Positions 14,290 to 27,195 of a stretch of DNA of 64,000 bases are shown here, piece after piece. Below the pieces are notes generated by a model, which saw nothing but the letters and a program-made list of their open reading frames with translations, was not told the DNA's origin and ran no database searches. Each line of letters begins with the position of its first letter. Positions within the stretch are counted from its first letter, which is position 1. The stretch is from NCBI RefSeq assembly GCF_040807025.1, contig NC_090981.1, positions 43,515,317-43,579,316 on the forward strand, given 5' to 3'. The position numbers were made by a program, and so were the translations under genes. This DNA is from Struthio camelus. Its lineage: Eukaryota > Chordata > Aves > Struthioniformes > Struthionidae.

Positions 14290-15274
14290 AAAACATTAAC
14301 TTATTAGCAGAAGCCTACTGCTGAAAAGTAGAGAGTCCAGCCTTCTTTCCCCATAATCCCAAAAGGCACTGCTTTAGTTTAAAAGATCAAGACTCTCATT
14401 GCAAAGCTATCACCAATTCCTAGCATCATTTTTTAATGTTAGAGGTCTGACTTCCCAAGAATCTGTGCTTCATCTAGTAACCATGCAGCCTCAATAAAAA
14501 AAGCAATCTCAATACTCGCTCATTTGTATAAAGCCTTTTTATCTCCAAAATGGAACTCATACTGTTACTGAATTGCATCCATTATATTTAAGGAGTAAAT
14601 TTAGGTATACTTAGGAGTAAATTTTCACATCAGAGATACTAAGAGTAGTTTAATATGATTAAAATATTCTCATTAACGGGGAAAATATTTAAGCAGAGGC
14701 TAGAGGAAAATTTAACCCTTGAAAAAAACTGTATAAATCTTAAGCAGCAATAAGTAGATTCCATGCAATGACTCAGTTCACTATCAAGTTTCCACCACAA
14801 ATTTGCCGCCACCCCATCCAATATTTCTTCAGAGGTTTCTGGGGACACAAAATTAGGAGTACAAACTTGGGGAATTGATGAGCATCTGCAATTCTGACTA
14901 ACATGTTCTGAAATTTCCTTAACATTCTTCTTTCTCAGAAGAGTTCAGAAGGAGTACTCCACTCCATAAGTGGAGTATATATACGGTCCCATATATGGTC
15001 CCAGAAAAGGGATAACAGCAACAACTTAGGGTATACTGCAAAATTTATGGGGACATTTACTAACCCCATTCTTAGTGATGAAAAGAATAAACTCATAAAT
15101 ATATATACTACATAATATAAGATTTTCACACAAGTATCATAAATCTTCCTTGTGTCTCACAGGGATTTGTTCAAACAAAATAAGATCGGATCAAAGCTCA
15201 AGAAAACAGAAAACAGCAAACTTGGACATTTTTAAATATGCCCAGACCATATCAAATGACAATGTTAAAGTTTT

Positions 15275-15302
15275 AAAAAAAAAAAAAAAAGAGAGAGAGA
15301 GA

Positions 15303-15332
<30 letters not shown>
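15275..15332. repeat. A16 + (GA)/(GT)/(GA) compound microsatellite
   Basis: A16 is followed by GA repeats, a short GTGTGTGT block, and about eleven more GA units. It may be a decayed poly-A tail, but no retroposon body is recognised beside it. Confidence 0.95.
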
Positions 15333-15333
<1 letters not shown>

Positions 15334-18300
15334 GAAAATTGCAAAATAGTAACAGAAATCTATATATTTATCAAGCAGTTTCACAGAATAAGCAACTCCT
15401 CTGGAAATAAACACAAAATGCTGAGGTATTACATTCTTGGCCTTAAATTCTGGTTACCCTATTTTTTAATATGAGGAAACTATAGGAGGAGGTAAAAAAA
15501 GACAATAGTTCACTATTTAGACCGGAGTAAAGTATGTCGTGTAGACTCATTGCCAAAAAGAACAAAAATTCAGTAGAACGTTTGTTTCAAAACCTGGGCT
15601 TAATCTATATAAAATATTCATCCTTTTTTGTATCCCCAACTCTCGTTTAAATAAAACCTATAACAGCATGCAACTCCTGTTCACGACAAAGATAGTAAAT
15701 TTAGTTTGTATTTTAACATGCATTTATTTTCCTAGTACAAACAATTTCACTAAAAACTTTACAAAGGGACCTTGAACTTAATAGGTATAATGGCAACAAG
15801 TGAAAACAAATACTCAATTTCTTTTATATAACTTCTGTAAAAGGAATTTCCAATTCCTTATGTAAATAAGTTTTTTGAATTATAAATAAGTGCATTTTTT
15901 CTTTTCTAATCTAATACAAACATTAAAACATTAACATAATAAAATAAGAAGTGTGATCCAACAACTTAAACATTTTTTGCTTGTTTTTGAAAATCTTCTG
16001 TAATGCAACAACAATATGCCATAGTTGTGTTACAAATGCACAAGCCAAACCGACAACCAAGGCAAGCTAAGCTAAGTCTAACTCACTACATAGTGATGAG
16101 AAAAGAGGGGAAAAAGAAAGAAAGCAATATGAGAAATTCATTAAAGTTTCTACTGCTGCAGATACCAAACCTCAAAATCCTTCTTGCAAGATACACATTT
16201 ATAGATTTAAATATGCTTTTCATCCTCAAAATATTCCTTTACAGAAAAGTTCCTAATCTCAGTCTCAATCCTGCAAACATATTTTAGTATGTGTTTGTAA
16301 AAAAAAAAGATATACAAAATAACTGCTATACAAGTAAACCAGCTGAAATCAAAGGATTACAGTTTCATGTTCATCAGAAAGAATTATCATGCAAAGAAAC
16401 AGACTTCAAAATATAGCCTTAATTAAAATTAACATAACACTCTATGGAAAACATAATATAGTATTTCCAAACTCATATTTAAAATCAAGACTCAAAGTAG
16501 TGTTTGTTAAACACTGATAGTCCTTGAAGTTTTCTGATTTAAAAAATAAAATACTGAGACTGAAACCTCATAAAGCAAAAAACTACAGGTCTCTATTCTG
16601 CCTCTTCTTTTTTAGTTGCAGCTTTAGATACCCAACTTTAGACTCAGGGATACTTTAGTTTGGACCAAGGCATGCAAGTGAGAGGTTTTTTTACTTCCAG
16701 GTTTGGATAATGCACAACACTCCTTTTCAACCCTGACATGGAAAACATTTTTTTTTTTTCTCTTAAACTGTTGTATGGTTATGTGCACAGATATGACCAA
16801 TGTGCTTGATTTTATTATTGCTTTGCACAACGACAGTGGTCAAATGCACAGGCTACAAATAGAATGCAATTCTACAGTCCTGCAAAGTACGACAAAAAGC
16901 AACTTAAGCAACTAATCCTTCCTCAAATCCCATACCCTAAAGCTAGAAGATAAAGCTTGTAAAGTAAATGGAAAAAATAGAAGAATTAAAGGGAGAAGTG
17001 ATATAGAAAACAAGCCCCCCGCCCCCTTGAATTAATTTACTCTAAAATACGTTCCTTCCTAAAATATTTTCCTTTCTTCATGTAATCACATCAGTTGCTC
17101 AATTATCTAGAATCACCAGAAATATAAAATGAGCAGGCATTCACTCCTATTTACCTGCTTATCAAAGTCTGAGGTACTTTTTCCTATAAAAGAAAGACAC
17201 AAACTTAAACAGAATTTCTGAAGTCCACTGTAGTACAAATACTTTGAAACATCTCACCTGTTTAAAAATTAAACACACTGACACAGAATCAGGGCTTTGC
17301 TGATACCTTCAAGAGCGGCTGTGAGTTAGTGTATGTTAACAAGGGTTTGCTCATGATACTTTTTGCATCTTAGATTAACTGAGAGCTTGGCTTTTAATTG
17401 AATCTTTGTGTTAAGTAACTTAAAGAATAGAGTGATCTTTCATTTATCTGACCAGAAATTTTAATGAAATCTTGGGTTAAGGCTGGATCTTATCTCATTT
17501 TAAGTCTTGCTCACCTCAGCTTATATTAAAATTTACTACTGATTGAAGCCTAACAAATGAACATATTTGGCATAGTCTGATAAACTGGCTTCATTTTACT
17601 GTAGTAAAATTCCCATCCAGAGAGCTTCTTGCTACTTCAAACGTAAAATGACTCCCACTAATTTAAATACATTGTGCCTTTTCTATGCAACATAAATGGC
17701 ATTGGTAATCCACAATAGTATGTTCTCTTTTAAAAAGTTCTACTTGCATAAATTTAGAAGCATCTCTGTTTAGTAGCTATTTTCTGTCATGTTGATGTAG
17801 AGATTTTGTCAGTAAGTTTCAAGGATCCTACATGAGGTCAAAAGGTTATAGAAAAGAAACCTCATGAAAAAATATTTTTTATTAAATTGAATTCTCAAAT
17901 ATCATTTGAACAACACAACATTCTCAACTGTTACATGAATCACTAATGTTAATAATTATACTCCCCCTACAATCATATTTAAAAGAAATGGAGTAAGATC
18001 AAACAAAATCGTATGTTGGATTCCCCCCCACCCCCTGGCAACGCATTGACTATAGCTTGTTCAAGGATTATTGGCACTTAAGTACAGAGAAATGCCAACA
18101 CTAACCTGACGTTGCCATGGAAAAAAGGTAGAGGATCGCTGATGTTCAGTAGCCCTTTTTAAAAGCTCACTACCATCCTCCAACCTTTGTGAACAGGTTA
18201 TTTAATGAAAACACTATCATTTTCCAAACTCATCTGCTGACTTTGGATTAAGACAATAAAACACTAGCCCCATCTACCTGAGAAGCAGGAGCTGACAATT

Positions 18301-20934
18301 AAGGTTGAGGTAAAGAAACTGCTTCTGTGCACTTGAGCTGCAGGAATCCAAAGACTGTGCCAAGTAAATACGTGGTCTGGGCAACACATGATTGCCCTAC
18401 AAATTTCAGGGTGCCTCACTGTCACACAGGCAACGGAAACTGCAAGAACCTGAGAAATACCATTATTCAAACAGGTATTTCCAACAGGTATTCAGACAGG
18501 ACTTCATACGCTGCTGTTCTACAGCTCAGGACCCCTTCCTAGAACTCCTGCGAAGACACAACTGACAGCTTTTCTCATGAAGACTGCAAAACATTTCCAA
18601 AAAGCTTTCGTCTTTCTATGCGTAGGAGGAGCTTTGTCTTTTTTTTTCCTCCCCTATAAACTCTAAATGTATGAAATTCAGTTTCCCTTTGAAAATACAA
18701 AAAGCGGTTCAAATTGATAAAAATTGAGAGAAACTTGAATAAGACTTAAAACTAGCCTACATGACCTGCACATAAGGAGCAACCCCCACAAGAGGCTGCA
18801 TCTCTTCTACTTTTAAAGCTATGCAGCAGCTGAAAATGACAATGTTTCCTACACTATGAGCAAATTGCTATTTTCTCTAGAGGTAGAGTAGGAACTTATT
18901 CAAACTGGAGCTACCTGGTAGTAAAACACTTTTTCTGCACTCTAGGCTTTGCATTAGTAAATCTGGAGATTTTGGGAGAACATTCAGTGGAACACAGCAA
19001 AAGACGACTACTCGAACTGAAGCTTTTTGAGGCTCAACTGGTCTTCCCAAGGACAAACTATCAAATGATTAAACAGACATGGATCCACTTCAGATCATGA
19101 CAAGCTGTGGAGCTTGGGGGTAAACAGCACATATTAACAATATTTGAGCTTAATTCAGAGAATCCTGGAAACAAAGAATTGCACTGTTCCTTTTTGGAAT
19201 AATAATTCTTCATATTGCTTCTTGAAAAAGTAAAACTCCCGAAGCTGAGATGTCTCAGCCCAGGCTGGAATCAGGCCTTGCTAGGGTACAGACCAAGAGG
19301 AACCAGAGGAAAGAAAAAGCTGCAGCAATTACCATATTGTGTCTCCAAGGAGACTTTTCTGAAAAGGTCCAGGAAATCTGATTCTAGGCCATCATTCTTA
19401 GCTTCTAGAATGTTTGGAAAAAAGCAGCATAACCTTGACTACTGCTCCAACCGCTGTCTTCATAAATACTATGTCCTGTGTCCATTACTCAGTGGCAGAG
19501 GGGCACCATAACTGTAACATTTACTAAGCAATGAGCATTAACCTTGTAAATATCTCCAAGCACCAGAAGCAGTGCGCTGGGAAAAGGAGGATCTATATCT
19601 ACTGTATACAGACGCTTTAACAAAAAGTTATAGAGGCAGATGACAAATTATCCAACAACTAATCATTCATACTAAGCAATAAGGACTAGAGAAGAGACTA
19701 AAAACGCAAGGATTTCATTTTCCTGCCATCAGCAATGGCAAGAAACAGAGATGGCTTCTCTGTCCATTATGCCTCCACAGGTATAAAGAATTTAATCTCA
19801 CATTCACCGATTGCATGCACACCAAGAGCATGAACCACCAAAAGAAAATACACACAGAACCACTGGGGGGCAACTCCACAGAAGTATAAAGGCCTCTGAC
19901 AAACGAGCACAGGTCAAGCATGGATGCAGCCAGGAGAACTAACTAACTGATTTACTCTCTGCTGAGTCATTAAGCTCCGACACTCTCCTTCAGCAACCCT
20001 TCAGTGGAAGCTGCTAGATGTCTATTAGGAAACACCACCACTTATTTGCTGGACTCCTGGCTTCTACTAGAACAATAAAATGAATCAACACACCATTTGA
20101 TACCTAGTAATACTTCCATTTAATGAAAAAGCACTACATTCACTGAATTAGTCATTTACACAAGAATATCATGAAAAATGTTTTAACTCACAAGTCTGTT
20201 TTCTACCTGAAGTCTTTGGCTCATTGCTTAATTTCCTTTTTGACTTAGACTTGTGAAACTCACTCACAGCGCATACAGAAAGAAAAATATTTAACTGTGC
20301 ATTCCAACCATTGCGAGATGGCCGAGAGTTCATAAGAATTTATAGGAATCCTGTTCCTGTATTAAGCAGGCAAGATATAATAGGAGTATTACATCTATAG
20401 CAATTAAGATTGTTATTGGACATCAGTTTTACCTACCAGATTGGAAGCAGGAAAATCTGCAAGGACAAACAAGTGCACGCACTGTAAGTATCATCGGTTA
20501 ACAGTGATACACGCTACAAGGTCAACTGATGTCAACAAGAATACTATGCATTGTACAGAGGTAATTTATTCTTACAATACCATAACCAAATAGGAATGAT
20601 CCAGCTAACTTCTCAATAAAAAAAGTTTATAATGAAGACCTCTGTACACTGATATCATCATAAAAATTTCAGTTTCAAAATTAAGTTTAAAAAAGCATAC
20701 ATAAAGGAAATATATTAATAAAACAGATCAAGAATAAAGTCCTTTGACACAAGCAAAATTACCAGTCCTATTAAAGGAGATGATCAACATTACATCCATA
20801 GCACAGTGTACAAATATACTATGATAACTCTATTTAGAAGCATATCGGGAAGGGTTAGGCAAGCGTATTATGTACCGCTGAAGCCTGAAGCATGCAACTC
20901 TTAAAATTATGGTCTAGCAACATTTGTCACTTAC

Positions 20935-21001
20935 CGTACTTCTATCCTTCAAAAGCTTTTCTATCACTTCAATTAACATTTCCTTTTGCTCTGGATCAAG
21001 A
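20935..21001 (-). CDS. AP3B1: AP3B1 coding exon 6 (residues 180-202)
   Basis: After the base completing Ser180 it encodes LDPEQKEMLIEVIEKLLKDR and then ST; the human protein has Lys where this has Arg. It is 67 nt, with acceptor cttctag| and donor ACG|gtaagt at 20935/20934. Its reading frame is confirmed only by joining to exon 5. Skipping it would shift the frame. Confidence 0.95.
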
Positions 21002-24000
21002 CTAGAAGGAAAAAATAAAGAACAATTTTTTCACTTTGTTCAACATTCCTTTTACATATTTGGTCAGATATATCAGATATTAAAAGAGACTAGGTTTGTT
21101 GACCTCTAGACACAAGCTGGAAACTAAGAGTGTTGAAGAAGCCACTTCTAGTTTAAAAAAAAAAAAAAAAAAGAATAAAAATTAATCATGGATTACAGAA
21201 ATGAAGTAACAAAGTTATAAAGATTATAAAGCATACATAACTAGTATAATAACAGTAAAAAGAAGACTCTTAATACTTAAGACCCCTATAAAAATTTTAA
21301 GATGTTAAGAAACATTAACAGGGGCCAACCCATCAGGAAAAAAACTTGCCTGAGCTTCAGTTGTTAAGTCATAAGGATCTCACTGTTTCCACTGAAGGGA
21401 ACTTCAGCAGGAAATAATTCAATGGTAAATGAACATCAGGGCAGAGCAGAATCATACCTTTAGCATCTAATTATTGATATAAAGCTGCAAGTAAGGTACT
21501 TTGTTACCTTTAACATTTTAGAGAGAAGTTCTAGAATTCAAAGTTTAGAAAGTTGTATTCTAGTGTACATATACCAAGCTGGTGTGCAAGCTGATGAAAA
21601 AATACAGACTACTTGAGGTACTACACAAACAGTAAAGCCAGAAGAAAAAAATATTAAAGACAATAATCCTTGTATCATCCTTCTGCATATTCAAAAGGAG
21701 AGCAGAGAAAGCTTTGTCAGAAGCATTCATTATTGCAAGACTTGCTTCTTAACTTTCTTGTGTACCGTACCAAAGACGCAAGGAATAGGTAAGGACCAAC
21801 CTGCCATTCCAGTTGCTGCTTCACTATGGATCTATAAAGCATGGAAGACCCCCAAAGCCAAGGCAGAAAAGACAAAAGACAGAGTACATTCAAAGAGCCA
21901 TTTATATAGATAAATGAAATGAGTTTTCAAAGATGTAAAACTAATGCGGATACTATTACAGATAAGTAAGGAAGCATTTGGTCAATACTATATACTTCAT
22001 TTCAACAGGGCGTGATGCTTATGCCCAGTACATCATTTCCAGCTGCAGACTCACAAAGTGAATATCCAGCTGCATATTACTTTGTTAAAGCTCTGACACC
22101 TAACAATACTAGAGCATGCTAAACGGACAGTGCATAACTTTGTTAGAAGCCACTACTATTAGCATATGCTAAGCACCAGCACATACTTCCACAGATATTT
22201 TTACAATAACCTCTTGTTACAGTTCCTGGTTTTGTCAAGAGTTTCATGGATCTTCTGCAGAGGACCAAAACCTTTAGAGGAAAAGTCAAAAGTCTAACAC
22301 ACCTGGCTTTAAATTTTCAAAATTGGCATAAAATTTAAAGAAAAAGAGATAGGTAAGTAACTTCTTATTATGAAATTAAAAAAAAAAAAAAACCTAAGTC
22401 AAAATTTTGGATGTGATCTCAAGAAAATCTTCAGTAAGGGCTCTTATAACTGAATTCTCACTCCTCCATCTCCTCTTTGCTGATGTTTTCGATAAGAAAG
22501 GTGGCATTCCTGGAGAGAAAAAAAGGCAGAACACGCAAAAGAGCTCAGAGTGATCTGATCCCATTATGGTATCTGTTAGTAACAGTACGGTATCCATCAA
22601 TGGCAATGACCAGGCTGTTAAAAAGCCCTTTTCCAAATTCTGCTGTGACAAAGTGCAAAGACACAGTAGAGTTCTCTATTGATAGACAAAAGATACTAAT
22701 AGCTTTGAAGTGCACTCACAGTGAAATAAGCAAGAGACCTGACATTTTCAATGATAAAAATTACTCCGATGTACCTGGTAATGTTGATTGCATTGGGCAC
22801 AAATGTTGTTGTTCACACTATGCCTGAAATCTTTTCTGTTTGGCTATGTACGCTTCATGCTGTTAGGATTGATTGAACCACTAATGAACAAGCTCTTTTA
22901 GGTCAGACATCCATCCAAACACCATGACACTGAACACAAGGAAGATTGGAGTATTGAACCTGCCTGAAGAAGTCTGACTGGAGCAGTAAGTGAACTACAT
23001 AACTATCAGACAGGTAAGGAAGTTATGGAAACCAGGAAGTAAACGGAGCATACAGGCACTATTAGAATAAACTGTTACTTTTTCTTGCTCAGATTCTCTC
23101 AGAAGATGGGGTAATCAGACCTAGAGAAGTATAGAAACTGTTGACTGATCTTCAAGTCAAAAATCCACTCCATGCAGATTTCTGATTCTGACCAACTACT
23201 GAGTGAGTGTTCTGACATTTCTTGCTCATTACAAAGAGGCCAAGAAATGACCTTGCCAACAGTATGTGATTTTTATCATTGAATTGTGGAGCTACCAGTT
23301 GTGATCCCTGCTGAAATGACTGCTGAAATTGCCAGTTAAAGACTCTTACTTGCAGGCAAGTCAACTGTTCCTTGTTAACAAGGCTAAGGTTAAGGTTAAC
23401 AAGGTTAATTTGACAGCCTGTTCATCAGTTCTGAGTACTGCTGCTTCTTCACAGATCCAGAAAGCTATACTTTCTCCCTCGTTCCTGTGATAAACCAATT
23501 CCATTGGTTTTGACCAGAGACATTTGTACGAGTAAATTTTGAATGAATGACAGTAAGAGTTCACATGCTTTCTATAAGCACGTCCCAAATTCTACCACCA
23601 AGGACACTTAAGTTATGACTCCACTCCCAACTAATGACGAAGTTTATTCTAGTCCAGGTAAGGTGGAGTTTGCAACTACAAGAGTTTGAAAACTCCTGTT
23701 ATGATGCCTAGGAGGTCTGTGTGAAGTGAAAACTCTTGTGAATGATACACAGGCCCTCAAAACCACTAAGGGTACCTTTATAGAATGCTATTTTCATTAG
23801 CAAGGGAAAATAGGCAGGAATTACTATGAAAGCCGCAGGTCCATTTTATTCCAGTCAGGAACTCATGGGAACTAGAAGGCAGCATGGCCAGTTTCTGCAG
23901 ACTGTGCTGTTGGAGATAAACCTTCCACCTAAGGTATTTGCAAGAATATCACATAGCTGATATCACGTAGGTATCCTATACCTACGGGAACCACTGATAG

Positions 24001-24179
24001 AGAAAAATACAAGTTACAGTCAAAGGCTAACCCAGCCAGAAAAAAGGAGCCCCTGCCCTAGCTTTTCCCAGGGCTGTCCCAGGAGAGGCACAAGCCTCAT
24101 GAGCCAGGGGTGACACTCATCACAGCAAGTCAGTGGGAAAGGCTCCAGAGAGCACCTTTCAGACTGAGCTGCCCTACTG

Positions 24180-24500
24180 TCTACATAGCTATGAGACTTC
24201 TTATGGGATACAGGGAAAAGCATTTGGGGATTGTACAGGACTTATTATGGGATGTTTAAAGGAGGAACTAAAGGCAGGGAAAGGGAGAGATCAAGGTGGT
24301 TTAGGGAGGAGCAAATGTGGGCAAACAGGGGGATCAGGGATAAAAGTGGCTGTTCAGGTATAAACATGTTGGTGGTCAGTACACTTGCCTGGCCTTACCC
24401 TGAACCTGATCACTACAGTCTGTCCTGTCTTCATATTAAAGTTCATTTCTAACTATTCTTTTGAGTGTGGGGGCCTCTCTTCTGTATGTATGAAGGTCTA
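24180..24500 (+). mobile_element. LTR-like segment, candidate solo or truncated endogenous retroviral LTR
   Basis: The segment has GGGATGTTTAAAGGAGGAAC, a purine-rich stretch, GATAAAAG (TATA-like), ATTAAA (polyadenylation-like) and then a GT-rich TTGAGTGTGGGGG stretch, in the order expected of U3-R-U5. TGCCAGCAAGTGG at about 24502-24514 loosely resembles a tRNA-Leu-type primer site. No coding retroviral gene is recognised beside it. It is on the plus strand, antisense to AP3B1. Ends are not defined by a clear target duplication. Confidence 0.4.
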
Positions 24501-24529
24501 AGTGCCAGCAAGTGGAGCCAGATCAGAGT

Positions 24530-25225
24530 CACAGGGACCCATGTGCCTGTGGTGCCAGCAGCCAGAACGAGTGAGGGTACATACGTCAGCGTGTGGTCAC
24601 TAGCGAATCTCAAGCTTGACTAGTTGACTTGGGAGCCAGGTATTGAAGTGGCCCTAGGTCTGGACTCCATATGTGTTTGAGTGAGAAAACCAGTGGATTT
24701 AGCTACTGGAGAGACTGTGGGCCCAGGCCAAGGACTGAGGAGACTGTAAGGTACAGGGGTTGACAAACAGGGGAGACCTGCCTATATGTGTGTGTGTGCA
24801 CGCATGTGGGAGGCAACCAGCTAGTCTGAACATCTAAGCCCAGTTACAGGAGGGATCCACAGTGTGTGTATGGGTGTGTGCAAGGGGAGTCTGTACCAGC
24901 AGCTGGAGTGGGGGTGCCGGCCTCGGAAGTTCACGTGTCCCAGCGCTAGCAGCTAGGGAAAGTGTGGATCCAGGGCCAGTTACTGTATAGACCAAGTGTT
25001 TAGGCCAGTGACTGGGGGATCCATAATGTGTGTGGGGTGTTAGGGAGGGAAGGAGTATGCATGTGTGCCTGAGTGAGGGGGTCTGTAGCAACTGGAGTGG
25101 GACTGTGGGCCTAGGGGGCTCATATAAGCAGGTGCCACCAAACAGGGAGGCTGAGGACCCAGAGCCAGTTACTGGACAGACTGTGTGTCTAAGCCAGTTA
25201 CTGGGGAATCTGTATTGTGCATATG
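24530..25225 (+). repeat. Degenerate tandem array, units about 165-190 bp
   Basis: Landmarks recur in order. GGATCC/ACTCC/GAATC followed by A-TGTGTGTG occurs at about 24665, 24853, 25018 and 25206 (spacings 188, 165 and 188). CCAGTTACTGG-like blocks occur at about 24838, 24975, 25003, 25164 and 25193. GG-GTCTGTA-CAGC-ACTGGAGTG blocks occur at about 24886 and 25080. The array is markedly more G/T-rich than the flanking intron. A partial, more diverged unit may begin near 24537. Confidence 0.7.
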
Positions 25226-26237
25226 TATGTGTTTCCCACTAAAGGGCCACAGGCAAAAGAAAAGGGAAATTAGTAGCAGAATGGAATGCCCTTCTCTGAG
25301 CTGGAAAGGTATAGGTGCTATTGTCTCCAGCTGAGTAAGCCACTACCCACCTCTGCCATAACAAGAACTTCTGAAGAAGGAAGAGGAAGATGAGCTGGAA
25401 TTGCATAGATAAAATTTCTACTAGTTTATATTCATTTGTCCAGTTGGACTGCGTACCTTCAGGAAGAAAGACATAGAAGCTAAACACAGAAATTTTGGAT
25501 TCTCAGAAAATCCATCAAAATAGTTGCTGTGCAGATGACAGTAACTGGAATATTAAAAGCAAAAGGTAGTATACAAGTTTCTCTTTTGTACCTGTTTATA
25601 GTTTGTGTTACTCTCTTCAGACACAAACTTCCCACAATAATATAAACAAGCATACCTGTTACATATATGGTAAGTGAAAACTGACACACCACACACTAAG
25701 TTTTAATAGGGTATAATAAGCTCTCTATCTCTTTAAAAATAAAAAACAAAATGGGAAAATGAAAACCATGACCAATACCTAAAGCTATGAAATATGAACT
25801 ATGCTGACAATACAGGAAGACTACTAATGCAAATAAGTAACCAGCCGGTTGCATCAAGCACAAGCTGCTACGTTGAACCTATCTGTTCTGAAAAGGGAAA
25901 GCAGAAAAGATGACCAACAAAAGCATCTTCAGAGTATTTCGATAAAAGGGCATTTGGCCTCTGCACTTGTAGGGTTTAAATGCAGTAAAACCACTAAGAT
26001 ATACTAAACCAGGATGAAATCACATAATTAGTCTTACAATTAACCTCAACTGAAGAAATCAAACTCAAAACTAAACCAACTCAGGCCTATTCTTAAGCTA
26101 AGAATCCAGTTCATCATTTCAAAGCCTTCACTTTCCTAGCCACTTTAATCCAACATAAACATAGGCCACTTTGTACGTTTTGTGCCAGTAACAATATAGT
26201 TTGGCCATATCACTTGCTACTGAAGGGAGAGAAGAAC

Positions 26238-26258
26238 AAAAAAAAAAAAAAAAAAAAA
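26238..26258. repeat. A21 homopolymer
   Basis: Twenty-one consecutive A after GAAGAAC. No retroposon body is recognised on its 5' side. Comparable runs: 21155-21172 (A18) and 44444-44462 (A19). Confidence 0.95.
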
Positions 26259-26309
26259 GAGCTAGCAAATGACATTTATTACCCTTGTACTATTTGTAAG
26301 GGACATCCC

Positions 26310-26359
26310 CTTGCCGAACTGTAACACCACCTCCCTTGCCGAACTGTAACACCACCTCC
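26310..26359. repeat. Perfect 25-bp tandem duplication
   Basis: Two identical head-to-tail copies of the 25-mer starting CTTGCCGAACTGTAAC (26310-26334 and 26335-26359). The absence of any difference suggests a recent replication-slippage duplication, or an assembly artefact. Confidence 0.95.
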
Positions 26360-27034
26360 AGTTATTCTCGCAAACAGACTGTTTTGAAGTGGTTTGGAAT
26401 TCATTCTTACATTAAGGTGGATCCAACTCTCAAACAAAAATTTTAATCATTTTCTTTCAGATATTTTTCATAGGTGCCATAACTATATCAAAATGCTACA
26501 ATTATAAATCAAAGCATCTATTTTACAAGAATATTACAACAATACCATGGAAAGCAAAGGACGACAGAAAAATGTAATGCTTACTATATGGTAAAGAATC
26601 ATATTCAAGAAAAATAGAGTGGTATTTACAAGAAGACATTATAAACAGACAGTAATGATTTAAAAAAAAAAACACAACTCAAAGTACTCAGCATCTCCAT
26701 TTCACACAAGTAGAAGGCAGCAGACAGTCTTGATCTTAACTGCCAGCGAAAAGCATATGAAAACATTTACTGTAGTAAATGGGGGAGAAAAAAATTCCAA
26801 AGTGCCTGAATTCTCACAAAATCAGTTGGGTGACTGAATGTCTATATATTCTCTTTACTTTTTCAGAAATAGGTCAGAGAGCTATATATACATACATATT
26901 TATATACATATACATATGTATATATCATTTATATGTAAAAATACATACACCCCTTAACTTGTCTCACTGTATTATTAAACAAAGACTATAATGATTTTTA
27001 AAACTGCTTTTCAACACATGTGAGAATTACTTAC

Positions 27035-27195
27035 CTGTATAGTTTTTGGATTGCATGGGCTGCATTCTTCCTCACATAAGGAGATAAATCAGAAGAAGCT
27101 TCCTTAATAGCAAGCATCATAATAGGAACAATAATTGGCACACGGATACTGGATAAAACTCTTAAAGCACTTGCACGGATTAACTGATTAGGATC
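27035..27195 (-). CDS. AP3B1: AP3B1 coding exon 5 (residues 127-180, split)
   Basis: The exon encodes [20 protein letters not shown], then the [20 protein letters not shown] helix pair, then [13 protein letters not shown]. This is the most conserved part of the beta-adaptin trunk, including the D-N-x-IRA-ALR and YVRK-AA signatures. It is 161 nt, with acceptor tttag| at 27196 and a strong donor CAG|gtaagt at 27035/27034. The last two bases (AG) join T from exon 6 to make Ser180. Confidence 0.97.

Larger units (their letters stand above)
10047..20934 (-). other. AP3B1: AP3B1 intron 6 (about 10.9 kb)
   Basis: The donor is gtaagt and the acceptor tctag. It contains the arms of an inverted repeat (11969-12059 and 14199-14289), a GA-rich tract (about 12239-12302), an A16 plus GA/GT microsatellite (15275-15332) and a 9-bp-stem hairpin TACTCCACT/AGTGGAGTA (14955-14977). 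A TA-rich tract lies at about 10761-10798. No gene is recognised. Confidence 0.9.
21002..27034 (-). other. AP3B1: AP3B1 intron 5 (about 6.0 kb)
   Basis: The donor is gtaagt and the acceptor cttctag. It contains an LTR-like segment with adjoining degenerate tandem repeats (about 24180-25225), a perfect 25-bp tandem duplication (26310-26359), A21 (26238-26258), A18 (21155-21172) and a TA/CA tract (about 26881-26940). 22400-24150 holds only short unrecognised frames on both strands, and a palindrome CTTGTTAACAAG at 23371-23382 followed by AAGGTTAA-like repeats. Confidence 0.9.
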
